Part shown: positions 7,197 to 13,005 of the stretch, one piece after another
Layout of the letters: each line of letters begins with the position of its first letter
How positions within the stretch are numbered: the stretch's first letter is position 1
NCBI GenBank assembly: GCA_964559295.1
Contig: CAZLGO010000052.1
Span: 1 to 13,005 of the forward strand
Source: CAZLGO01 sp964559295
Lineage (GTDB): Archaea; Methanobacteriota; Methanobacteria; Methanobacteriales; Methanobacteriaceae
Length of the DNA stretch: 13,005 nucleotides
Direction of reading: 5' to 3'
Notes under the pieces: generated by a model
What the model saw: the letters and a program-made list of their open reading frames with translations, nothing else
Database searches by the model: none
What the model was told of the DNA's origin: nothing
Translations under genes and position numbers: made by a program

Positions 7197-7261
7197 TTTA
7201 TTTTCGGTGAAAATGTTATTGAGAAACCATTAATTTTTAAATATTGTGTCCGGTGAGGAAA

Positions 7262-7277
7262 GTAATTAAAAAATTAC
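7262..7277. repeat. Short perfect inverted repeat
   Basis: GTAATT (7262-7267) and AATTAC (7272-7277) form a perfect six-pair dyad around AAAA, about 65 bases upstream of the antiporter TATA box. A transcription factor site is possible; chance in AT-rich DNA is also possible. Confidence 0.3.
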
Positions 7278-7341
7278 GTTGGATTAAAAGAAATCTTCTA
7301 AAATGCATTAAATAACTACTAATTTAAAAAAAATGTTAAAA

Positions 7342-7349
7342 TATTTATA
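7342..7349 (+). promoter_or_regulatory. TATA box for the fluoride-riboswitch transcript
   Basis: TATTTATA preceded by the purine-rich GTTAAAA (BRE-like). It predicts transcription starting around 7368-7373, directly in front of the riboswitch P1 stem at 7374, as expected for a minimal aptamer at the 5' end of the mRNA. Confidence 0.6.
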
Positions 7350-7373
7350 GGAAAAAACACAACAAATCAATAA

Positions 7374-7421
7374 GGTGATGGGGTTCACCAACAACCGCTT
7401 ATTTTTAAGCTAATGACTCCT
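7374..7421 (+). promoter_or_regulatory. Fluoride riboswitch (crcB motif)
   Basis: The aptamer matches the crcB-motif layout base by base. P1: GGTGA (7374-7378) pairs with TCACC (7385-7389). The P1 loop holds GGGGT (7380-7384), which can pair with ACTCC (7416-7420) to make the pseudoknot, with one G-U. The joiner AACAACC leads into P2, a perfect GCTTA (7397-7401) / TAAGC (7406-7410) stem with a TTTT loop, followed by the conserved TAATGACTCCT (consensus CTGATGACTCCTA). The known family binds fluoride with Mg ions and switches on exporter and resistance genes. It sits 26 bases before the start codon of a CPA2 antiporter, a known fluoride-riboswitch target class. The CTCC of the pseudoknot strand can alternatively pair with GGAG (7435-7438) of the Shine-Dalgarno, suggesting control of translation: fluoride locks the pseudoknot and frees the ribosome site. 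The last step is inference. Confidence 0.93.
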
Positions 7422-7447
7422 GATTAAAGATTTGGGAGGATACATCA

Positions 7448-8590
7448 TTGGCAGCAGATTTATTAACCCAACCTGACATATTAGTGTTGGCCATCGTTAT
7501 CTTTTTAGCAAGTTTAATTTCTCTAAGAGTAGGATTAGCAGTAGCAATAATAGAACTGGTTATGGGGGCTATTTTTGGAAATCTTGGTTTTCTTCATGCT
7601 AATGACTGGATGACCCTTATAGCTTCATTTGGTGGAATACTGCTAACATTTATGGCAGGTACAGAGATCAATATCCATGTTATGAGGGAGAAATATAAAG
7701 AAAGTTTTCTAATAGGATTTTTCTCATTTCTAGCACCTTTTATAGGAGCATCTTTTTACACTTACTTTATAGCGGGCTGGAACCTGCAGGCTGCGTTGAT
7801 TGCAGGAATTGCACTTTCAACAACCTCACTGGCAGTTGTGTATTCAGTGCTAATGGAAACGGATCTTCCGGACGTTAATTTGGCTAAAATACTGTTAGCA
7901 TCCACATTTGTGACTGATATGTCAACGGTTCTAGTATTGAGCATACTTTTCATTAAGCCAGATCTATACACGATTCTATTTATTGTAGTTTCCATTGCAG
8001 CTATAATTTTGGCTGCTAAGTATTCTAAACATATTTTCCATCATGATAAATTAAAAAATAAAGTTATAGAACCAGAAATAAAATATATTTTCGTGCTTTT
8101 GGTAATATTCATGTATTTTGCTGCCATTGGAAATGGAGAGGCAGTTCTACCAGCATTCATATTGGGACTTCTAATGTCTAAGGAGCTAGCAAAGGTGAAA
8201 GAATTGATGGTTAGGATGAGAACCGTGGCCTACGCCATTATAACTCCTATTTTCTTTATAGTAGGAGGTTTAAAAATTTCCTTCGCGTTGATCATAGCAT
8301 CACTGGGTCTATTCGTAATATTATTTGCCATCAAGATAATCACCAAGTTCATAGGAGTTTACTTCCTTGCAAATAAATACATGCCTGATGGAAGTATGTA
8401 TACTACTCTTCTAATGAGCACAGGATTAACATTTGGAACCATAGCCAGCTTATTCGGCCTTAAAGCAGGTTACATAGACCAAGTGCAGTATTCTGTACTC
8501 GTAGGAGTGGTAGTCTCAAGCGCGGTGATCCCGACCTATATAGCACAGAAATGGTTCTTACCATGCCACAGTGAAGATATAATTGAATAA
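7448..8590 (+). CDS. CPA2-type cation/proton antiporter, fluoride-riboswitch controlled
   Basis: A 380-residue integral membrane protein with about 11-12 hydrophobic segments across its whole length, of the Na+/H+ exchanger (Kef/NapA-like, CPA2) fold. Landmarks are LLTFMAGTEIN (65-75, the usual FxxGxEl), the unwound-helix region ALSTTSLAVVYSVL (122-135), the ion-site helix ASTFVTDMSTVLVL (151-164), ITPIFFIVGGLKISF (265-279) and a late helix with STGLTFGTIASLFGL. The conserved acidic residue is D157; the residue before it is Thr where most exchangers have Asn or Asp. The start is TTG 7448, fixed by GGGAGGA (7434-7440) 7 bases upstream. Antiporters of this superfamily are established members of the fluoride-riboswitch regulon and are thought to help remove fluoride or protons; which ion this one moves is not known. 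First gene of a probable operon. Confidence 0.9.
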   Translation: MAADLLTQPDILVLAIVIFLASLISLRVGLAVAIIELVMGAIFGNLGFLHANDWMTLIASFGGILLTFMAGTEINIHVMREKYKESFLIGFFSFLAPFIGASFYTYFIAGWNLQAALIAGIALSTTSLAVVYSVLMETDLPDVNLAKILLASTFVTDMSTVLVLSILFIKPDLYTILFIVVSIAAIILAAKYSKHIFHHDKLKNKVIEPEIKYIFVLLVIFMYFAAIGNGEAVLPAFILGLLMSKELAKVKELMVRMRTVAYAIITPIFFIVGGLKISFALIIASLGLFVILFAIKIITKFIGVYFLANKYMPDGSMYTTLLMSTGLTFGTIASLFGLKAGYIDQVQYSVLVGVVVSSAVIPTYIAQKWFLPCHSEDIIE

Positions 8591-8605
8591 ATATCGGGTG
8601 GTACA

Positions 8606-9385
8606 TTGAAAATTTTAAACAAAGCTTTAAAATTTGTGCATGAAAGAGAACATGAGGAAGGGGGTTTTACTTTATATAAAGGCCTTCCCGATACTAAAAA
8701 TACTTATTATGGGGTAAAAATCCTTAAAATGTTCAATAAAGACCCCTATAACAAAGAAAAAACAATAGAATGGATTGAAAAATTACAAAAAGGTAGAATG
8801 TATGGAATCCAGGGAGTGTTCTACAGAGTTAATATCCTAAATAGTTTCGATAAGGAAATTAAAGTTCCTGAATCTTATATTTCAAGGTTAAATTCTAAGA
8901 CTGAATTTGCAAATCTGAGAATAGCATATTATCACACCGTTGTATCAAAAATTTTAGAATTAGATAATCTTCCTAAGATAGCAGATTGGATATTATCAAA
9001 TCAAAATGAAGATGGATGCTTTGGATCAGGGCGATCTGAGATTTTATCCACTTACTATGCACTTGAATCTTTAAATTACATAGATCCCTCCCTAATTCAA
9101 ATGAAGGATCTCATTGTTAATTTTACTCGTAATTGCCAAAATGAAGATGGAGGCTTCACCTTTATACCTGATAGTTATCCTCCTTTTATAGAACCAACCT
9201 ATGCAGGGATTAAAATATATGAAATAATAGGCATGGAACATGAAAAACCTGATAAAACCGTAAGGTTTGTGCAAAATCTTCAGAACAAAAATGGAGGGTT
9301 TCGAAGATCCCCGTATTTAGGTATCTCCGAGTTAGAATACACATTTGAGGCCTTATACATACTCAAAAGTATCTGCAAATGGTAA
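8606..9385 (+). CDS. Prenyltransferase/squalene-cyclase-fold repeat protein of unknown function
   Basis: A 259-residue soluble protein built of repeats with the signature of the prenyltransferase beta-subunit / terpene-cyclase alpha-alpha barrel: HEREHEEGGFTLYKG near residue 13, SNQNEDGCFGSG (~131-142), NCQNEDGGFTFIPD (~176-189) and NLQNKNGGFRRSP (~226-238), each followed by a helix of the ...YYALESL / YAGIKIYEI / YTFEALYIL type. The QNEDGGF-like turns are the hallmark of the fold. It is shorter than true protein prenyltransferase subunits (~330+) and lacks an alpha subunit, so the family name should not be read as an enzymatic assignment. The start is TTG 8606 with GGTGG just upstream. It begins 15 bases after the antiporter stop, so it is probably under the same fluoride riboswitch; why is unclear. 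Confidence 0.8.
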   Translation: MKILNKALKFVHEREHEEGGFTLYKGLPDTKNTYYGVKILKMFNKDPYNKEKTIEWIEKLQKGRMYGIQGVFYRVNILNSFDKEIKVPESYISRLNSKTEFANLRIAYYHTVVSKILELDNLPKIADWILSNQNEDGCFGSGRSEILSTYYALESLNYIDPSLIQMKDLIVNFTRNCQNEDGGFTFIPDSYPPFIEPTYAGIKIYEIIGMEHEKPDKTVRFVQNLQNKNGGFRRSPYLGISELEYTFEALYILKSICKW

Positions 9386-9434
9386 AATTTACCTGAGATT
9401 AAATATTTCAGTGTGAAAGAGGAGGAGGGTGTTT

Positions 9435-9857
9435 TTGTGTAGTCTTATTGAAAATGTTGATATTAGAAAGATATTGGATAGCAGAGGAAATGCAACTGTA
9501 AACTGGACATAATTACTGAAAATGGCTTTGGAAGGTTGCAGCTCCAAGCAGTGAAAGTACTGGTGTACGTGAGTTTACAGCATTTTTCAGATAAAGGAGT
9601 TGGTTATATAATAAGTGAATTCGGTCAGAAGATTGCATCAGAACTTGTTGGAATAGATGTAAAAAATACAACTCTAATCGAGACTACATTAAATGAATAG
9701 ACGATAAAGAAAACTTATCAGCCTTGGAAAGCAATATAATAGTTGCATTTTCCCGTCCACTCATAAACGGAGCATAGGTGGAGAAAGAATAGCAAAACTT
9801 AACGAAATTATCAGAATTGAAGAGCAGATGATAAACAACTATTGCGAAATTAAATAA
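9435..9857 (+). pseudogene. eno: Enolase remnant: N-terminus fused to C-terminus with frameshifts
   Basis: Recognisable pieces of phosphopyruvate hydratase (EC 4.2.1.11) in shifting frames. After a TTG start at 9435 with an excellent GGAGGAGG upstream: SLIENVDIRKILDSRGNATV, the enolase N-terminus, then after a frame break IITENGFGR, then pieces of the APSGASTGVRE loop, FSDKGVGYIISEFGQKIASE, LVGIDVKNTTLIETTLNE, and NLSALESNIIVA. At about 9742-9750 (GTTGCATTTTC) it jumps straight to the enolase C-terminus, FSRPLI, then after another break IGGERIAKLNEIIRIEEQM, ending at TAA 9855-9857. Roughly 290 central codons, including the catalytic metal ligands, are missing, and there are at least four frame changes, so it cannot be functional. 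Several independent lesions exclude simple sequencing error. It lies 49 bases after the prenyltransferase-fold gene in the fluoride-riboswitch locus, and enolase is the classical fluoride-sensitive enzyme. Confidence 0.88.
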
Positions 9858-9879
9858 ATAAAAACTAACGGTGAAAAAC

Positions 9880-11088
9880 ATGAATAATAAGAAATTTGAA
9901 GGTTACAGAAATATATTCAAGGGCGATGCCATGAAATTCATTATCCTCATGGGGATAGTGAGTCTCTTTGCGGACATGACCTACGAGGGAGCAAGAGGTA
10001 TAACCGGGCCATATTTGGCCATTCTTGGGGCTAGTGCAGTTACAGTAGGATTCGTGGCTGGATTTGGTGAATTAGCGGGTTATGTATTGAGATTTTTCTC
10101 AGGATATCTTACTGACCGTACTCGCAGTTACTGGGTTATCACCATGAGTGGTTATCTGATTACTATGGTTGCAGTGCCTCTTTTGGCTTTGGCTGGAAGT
10201 TGGGAAGTAGCTGCAGCATTGATCATAGCCGAGCGGTTAGGAAAAGGTATTAGGACACCATCCAGAGATGTGATGTTATCCCATGCATGCAGCCAGGTAG
10301 GTCGTGGCTGGGGATTTGGTCTGCATGAAGCTCTGGATCAAATTGGGGCAATATTAGGTCCATTGATCGTTGCAGCTGTTCTTTTTTTCCATGGAAACTA
10401 CCAAACAGGATTCGCATTTCTTTTACTACCAGCTCTATTAGCCATTTTAATACTGGTAATTTCCAGATTCCTTTATCCTCATCCTCATGATTTAGAATTA
10501 GAAGTTCTCCAATTAGATACAAAGGGATTTAGAAGAGTCTACTGGCTGTACGTAATTGCAGCGGCCTTAATAGCAGCAGGTTTTGCCGATTTTGCTCTCA
10601 TTGCTTACCATTTCCAAAAGGTAGCCCTTGTTTCTGCTGCTTTGATACCTATTTTTTATGGGACGGCCATGGGTGTGGATGGCGTTGCAGCTCTAGTATT
10701 TGGAAAATTATTCGATAAAGTAGGTTTATCCATCATGATAGTTGTGGCTTTACTATCCTCACTTTTCGCTCCTCTGGTATTTTTAGGGGGATTTTATCTG
10801 GCTTTTTTAGGAATGGTACTCTGGGGGGTGAGTATGGGTGCTCAAGAATCTATAATGAGGTCTTCAGTTGCGGTCATGTCTTCTGTGGAAAAACGCGGCT
10901 CTGCATATGGTATTTTCAACACCATCTACGGTGTTTCATGGTTTGCTGGAAGCTTATTCATGGGTATATTATACAGTCTCTCCATCGCTTATTTGGTGGT
11001 ATTCTCCGTCTTGATACAACTTATTTCCGTCCCAGTTTTTATTTTAACGTTAAGGATGATGGATCAATATAGGAAAAAAAGGAGATAA
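9880..11088 (+). CDS. Major facilitator superfamily (MFS) transporter
   Basis: A 402-residue membrane protein with about 12 hydrophobic segments in two halves. The first half has the MFS signature loop between helices 2 and 3, FFSGYLTDRTRSYW (compare GxLaDRxGrr), and later ERLGKGIRTPSRDVMLSHA, typical of one drug/metabolite-efflux-like MFS group; the second half has a matching FGKLFDKVGLSIMI loop. The substrate is unknown. The ATG at 9880 is preferred over the in-frame GTG at 9871 because GGTGA (9870-9874), the favoured ribosome binding site here, sits 5 bases before it. It starts 22 bases after the enolase remnant, with no clear promoter between, so it may be read from the fluoride-riboswitch promoter or from a weak local one; this link is inference. 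Confidence 0.9.
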   Translation: MNNKKFEGYRNIFKGDAMKFIILMGIVSLFADMTYEGARGITGPYLAILGASAVTVGFVAGFGELAGYVLRFFSGYLTDRTRSYWVITMSGYLITMVAVPLLALAGSWEVAAALIIAERLGKGIRTPSRDVMLSHACSQVGRGWGFGLHEALDQIGAILGPLIVAAVLFFHGNYQTGFAFLLLPALLAILILVISRFLYPHPHDLELEVLQLDTKGFRRVYWLYVIAAALIAAGFADFALIAYHFQKVALVSAALIPIFYGTAMGVDGVAALVFGKLFDKVGLSIMIVVALLSSLFAPLVFLGGFYLAFLGMVLWGVSMGAQESIMRSSVAVMSSVEKRGSAYGIFNTIYGVSWFAGSLFMGILYSLSIAYLVVFSVLIQLISVPVFILTLRMMDQYRKKRR

Positions 11089-11092
11089 ACGG

Positions 11093-11206
11093 ATGAACAT
11101 TAATTGGGATAAAATACCAAAACACAAGAGGTAAATTTATGAATTTATGGAAAGACGGACACTGGACCTTCTGACTGTGGACGATCCAAAATTCAAAGTT
11201 TTTTAG
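11093..11206 (+). pseudogene. Possible relic of a short gene after the MFS transporter
   Basis: An ATG at 11093 has AGGAG (11080-11084) at good spacing inside the end of the MFS gene and reads MNINWDKIPKHKR, then TAA (11132-11134). The same frame continues without interruption as IYEFMERRTLDLLTV plus DDPKFKVF to TAG (11204-11206). The downstream part has a protein-like composition, so a single stop mutation in a small gene, or the start of a truncated larger one, is possible. I do not recognise the protein. The rest of the gap to thiD (11207-11330) shows nothing I can support. Confidence 0.3.
11199..11204 (+). terminator. Candidate oligo-T terminator
   Basis: Six consecutive T residues about 110 bases after the MFS stop, in the convergent gap before thiD. 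No strong hairpin precedes them, which is acceptable for archaeal termination. Confidence 0.35.
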
Positions 11207-11330
11207 AATATGATTAAAATATTAACATGATGATGTTTTCTATCGGTTCTTTAGAAATTTAAACGAACTAACATTCTAAAATTAAGCTATAAGTCCTTAG
11301 AATCTTCAAAATGAGTACTTCGATTGTTTG

Positions 11331-12077
11331 TTATAAAAATTTCCAAAATTGGTTTAAAGTGCCATAGTTCCCATACTTAATACTTTCCCTGACAAACTCT
11401 CCGGCTCTTCTGATAGCCTTTTCAAGATCAAATCCTCTTACAAGAAACGCTACAATCGCAGATGAATATGTACATCCACTACCATGGGTATTTTCACTTT
11501 CTATAAGCTCACCTTCGATGATCTTGATTGAACCATCATATAGTATGTCTGTTCCTCCAAGATGTCCTCCAGTTACAACAACATCACAGAGTTTTCCTAT
11601 CTTTAAGGCTGCTTTTATTGCATCTTCCTTATTCTCTATTTTTATCCCAGAGATTTCTTGGGCTTCAAAGATATTGGGAGTTGTTAATCTTGCAATGGGA
11701 AGAAAATGCTTTTTAAGCGAATCTGCAAAATCTTTATTGGATAAAAATCCCCCAGATCCAGCAACCATTACAGGATCAACGACAACTTTCAATTCGTGTT
11801 CTGAGACCTTAGAGGCTACAGCCTTTATGATCTCATTAGAATAAAGCATTCCAGTTTTTGCGTATTCTATTTTTTCCTGTTCTAAAACCACATCTATCTG
11901 TTTTTCGATGAATTCCGCATTCATAGGACAGATATCCTCAACTCTTCTGATATTTTGGACTGTTAGGGCTGTTACTATACCCACACCATAAACACCCAAC
12001 GCTGAGAAGGTTTTTATATCATTTAGAATTCCTGCACCACCTGAAGGATCAAAACCAGCGATTGTCATTGCAATCAT
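11331..12077 (-). CDS. thiD: Hydroxymethylpyrimidine/phosphomethylpyrimidine kinase
   Basis: Phosphorylates HMP and HMP-phosphate to HMP-diphosphate (EC 2.7.1.49 / 2.7.4.7) for thiamine synthesis; a cytoplasmic ribokinase-like enzyme. The 248-residue product is close to the usual ~260. Visible features are the substrate-binding N-terminus TIAGFDPSGGAGILNDIKTF (5-24), the ALTVQN segment (37-42), VVDPVMVAGSGG (99-110), TPNIFEAQEISG (133-144), VVVTGGHLGG, and the catalytic anion hole THGSGCT (197-203) with Cys202. Many methanogens have ThiD fused to a C-terminal ThiN domain; this one stops at the kinase domain. The ATG overlaps the cofC stop as ATGA, so the two are translationally coupled. It connects to the window's left end only by theme (a TPP enzyme). 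Confidence 0.96.
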   Translation of the reverse strand: MIAMTIAGFDPSGGAGILNDIKTFSALGVYGVGIVTALTVQNIRRVEDICPMNAEFIEKQIDVVLEQEKIEYAKTGMLYSNEIIKAVASKVSEHELKVVVDPVMVAGSGGFLSNKDFADSLKKHFLPIARLTTPNIFEAQEISGIKIENKEDAIKAALKIGKLCDVVVTGGHLGGTDILYDGSIKIIEGELIESENTHGSGCTYSSAIVAFLVRGFDLEKAIRRAGEFVRESIKYGNYGTLNQFWKFL

Positions 12078-12751
12078 ATCTCTAACCTCTTAACCTCAAG
12101 TCTTTCAGATCCATGATTTGATCGTATCTTTAAAGGCAGTTTCTTTAGGAAATCCCATGTTTTGGTTCCCTTGCCGTGTAGTATGATCTCCCCAAGATCC
12201 TCTGCTGTGTTAACATCCAAGGACAAATAAAATGAATCATAAATGCTGTATGGAATACCTCTTTTTCTGGCTTCTTTAATATGTTTGAAAAAACTATATC
12301 CTCCAAAACTCATTGGAATGCTTGAAGGCGGGCAAAGTAATGCGTTTGTTCCCCCGCCCTTCGCAGGAGCTATAACGACATTAAAGGTTTCTCCCCTTTT
12401 GATTATCTCATTAACGTGGATCTTCTTGATTAGGGGTACATCTGAAGGAACTATAAGTACGCGATGGCAAAAATTCGAACACCAATCTACAGCCTGGGTA
12501 AGTGCTCCATTAAGATCAGTTTTTTCCTCCTCCTCGAGAAGTATTACGCCTTTATCTTCAACAAAATTTAGAACATCCTTATCAGAGCTTATAACCACCA
12601 CCTTTCCGACAGAATCTCTCAAAATAGCTATTACATCTTCTAACATAGCTTTTAGGAGATTTTCGCGCTCTATTGCCGTCAATGTTGGAGACAGCCTTGT
12701 TTTAGCATGCGAAAATCTGGACACCGGAATTATTGCAAAGGTTTTTTTCAT
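12074..12751 (-). CDS. cofC: 2-phospho-L-lactate guanylyltransferase
   Basis: Activates 2-phospho-L-lactate (or a related phospho-acid) with GTP (EC 2.7.7.68) for coenzyme F420 synthesis, the hydride carrier central to methanogenesis. The 225-residue product starts with the nucleotide-binding MKKTFAIIPVSRFSHAKTRL, has the metal-binding VPSDVPLI, then APAKGGGTNALLC, the serine-rich SIPMSFGGYSF and the closing SLDVNTAEDL, all in CofC order. An upstream in-frame ATG (12802) would add 17 residues inside the preceding gene; the ATG at 12751 is chosen because it begins at the conserved first strand and overlaps the preceding stop as ATGA. The next gene, thiD, again overlaps by ATGA, so both are expressed from a promoter beyond the right edge. 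Its presence is the best single marker that the organism makes F420. Confidence 0.95.
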   Translation of the reverse strand: MKKTFAIIPVSRFSHAKTRLSPTLTAIERENLLKAMLEDVIAILRDSVGKVVVISSDKDVLNFVEDKGVILLEEEEKTDLNGALTQAVDWCSNFCHRVLIVPSDVPLIKKIHVNEIIKRGETFNVVIAPAKGGGTNALLCPPSSIPMSFGGYSFFKHIKEARKRGIPYSIYDSFYLSLDVNTAEDLGEIILHGKGTKTWDFLKKLPLKIRSNHGSERLEVKRLEI

Positions 12752-13005
12752 GATCCTATTCCCAAAGATTCTTTTGTCCATTTTATAATATCTTCTATCC
12801 AACCTTGAATCTGTTGGCTTGTGCTTTCTGTCTGATTTTGCGCTAAAGATTTAATTTCCTCAGAACTTATGTTAAATTGACTCATGACTTCAAGCTTTGC
12901 ATCGTATATATTTTGTTGAAGCTGTGAAAATGATATGCCTTGTTTTTCAACTAAGGCTAAAGCTTCTCCACTATAAGGGTCCACATCTCCTCCAGAAACA
13001 ATCTC
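12748..13005 (-). CDS. C-terminus of an unassigned protein (partial)
   Basis: The frame is open to the right edge; the visible end reads EIVSGGDVDPYSGEALALVE, then KQGISFSQLQQNIYDAKLEV, and finishes IEDIIKWTKESLGIGS. A GTG at 12984 exists but is probably internal because the protein-like sequence continues upstream of it. The piece is soluble, amphipathic and glutamine-rich. It faintly resembles the C-terminal part of DUF1002-type predicted secreted proteins found in Methanobacteriales, but the match is too weak to claim. Its stop overlaps the cofC start as ATGA, so it is the upstream member of the same operon. Confidence 0.65.
   Translation of the reverse strand, partial: EIVSGGDVDPYSGEALALVEKQGISFSQLQQNIYDAKLEVMSQFNISSEEIKSLAQNQTESTSQQIQGWIEDIIKWTKESLGIGS

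Larger units (their letters stand above)
7106..7447. other. Divergent intergenic region between padR and the antiporter gene (342 bases)
   Basis: No protein-coding gene is visible. From left to right it holds the padR promoter, two short inverted repeats of unknown role, an AT-rich stretch, the antiporter TATA box (7342-7349), the fluoride riboswitch (7374-7421) and the antiporter ribosome binding site (7434-7440). Confidence 0.8.

Noticed and set aside
9684..9881. 65-codon open frame on the - strand
   Set aside because: It covers the enolase remnant in antisense; the + strand has clear enolase homology and this frame has none.
11132..11134. Recoded stop codon (pyrrolysine-like readthrough) after the MFS gene
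   Set aside because: The codon is TAA, whereas pyrrolysine uses TAG and selenocysteine TGA, and no known recoded family is recognisable.
12243..12788. 181-codon open frame on the + strand
   Set aside because: It is antisense to cofC, whose frame carries all the family motifs.
12752..12802. 17-residue N-terminal extension of CofC
   Set aside because: It overlaps the upstream gene; the ATG at 12751 forms a clean ATGA overlap and starts at the conserved nucleotide-binding strand.
1..13005. CRISPR arrays, tRNA or rRNA genes, insertion sequences
   Set aside because: No regularly spaced repeats, no cloverleaf-like segments, no transposase motifs or terminal inverted repeats were seen by eye; a tRNA and IS scan would settle it.

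Overview
The window reads as a low-GC methanogenic archaeon, most likely a relative of Methanobacterium (order Methanobacteriales). The evidence is a cofC gene for coenzyme F420 synthesis, the short archaeal form of adenylosuccinate synthetase, archaeal TATA boxes with no bacterial -35/-10 signals, ribosome binding sites of the GGTGA/GGAGG type, and several TTG starts. A run of 10 N and two single-base frame breaks in one gene suggest a draft assembly, so single indels need care.

Left part, + strand (1-3769): the 3' end of a thiamine-diphosphate enzyme of the acetolactate synthase type; then a two-gene signalling module, a membrane sensor with a SpoIIE/RsbU-type PP2C phosphatase followed by an RsbW-like GHKL kinase; then purA.

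Middle left, - strand (7105 down to 3788): a six-gene co-oriented run starting with a PadR repressor, followed by a 36-codon small ORF and a GyrI-like ligand-binding protein joined by ATGA overlaps, then a small four-helix membrane protein, a COG2159-type amidohydrolase containing the N gap, and a DNA alkylation repair gene (AlkD-like) broken by two frameshifts. It looks like an autoregulated stress or detoxification operon.

Centre, + strand (7340-11088), the most interesting part: a near-perfect fluoride riboswitch (crcB motif) lies 26 bases upstream of a TTG-started CPA2-type cation/proton antiporter. A prenyltransferase/terpene-cyclase-fold protein follows after 15 bases, then the remains of an enolase gene, then an MFS transporter. 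Enolase is the classical fluoride-inhibited enzyme, so a decayed spare enolase in a fluoride-switched locus fits a fluoride-resistance operon that has lost one member. The riboswitch 3' strand can also pair with the antiporter Shine-Dalgarno sequence, which gives a simple ON switch for translation.

Right end, - strand (13005 down to 11331): the C-terminus of an unassigned protein, cofC (F420 synthesis) and thiD (thiamine pyrimidine kinase), joined by ATGA overlaps and probably co-translated.
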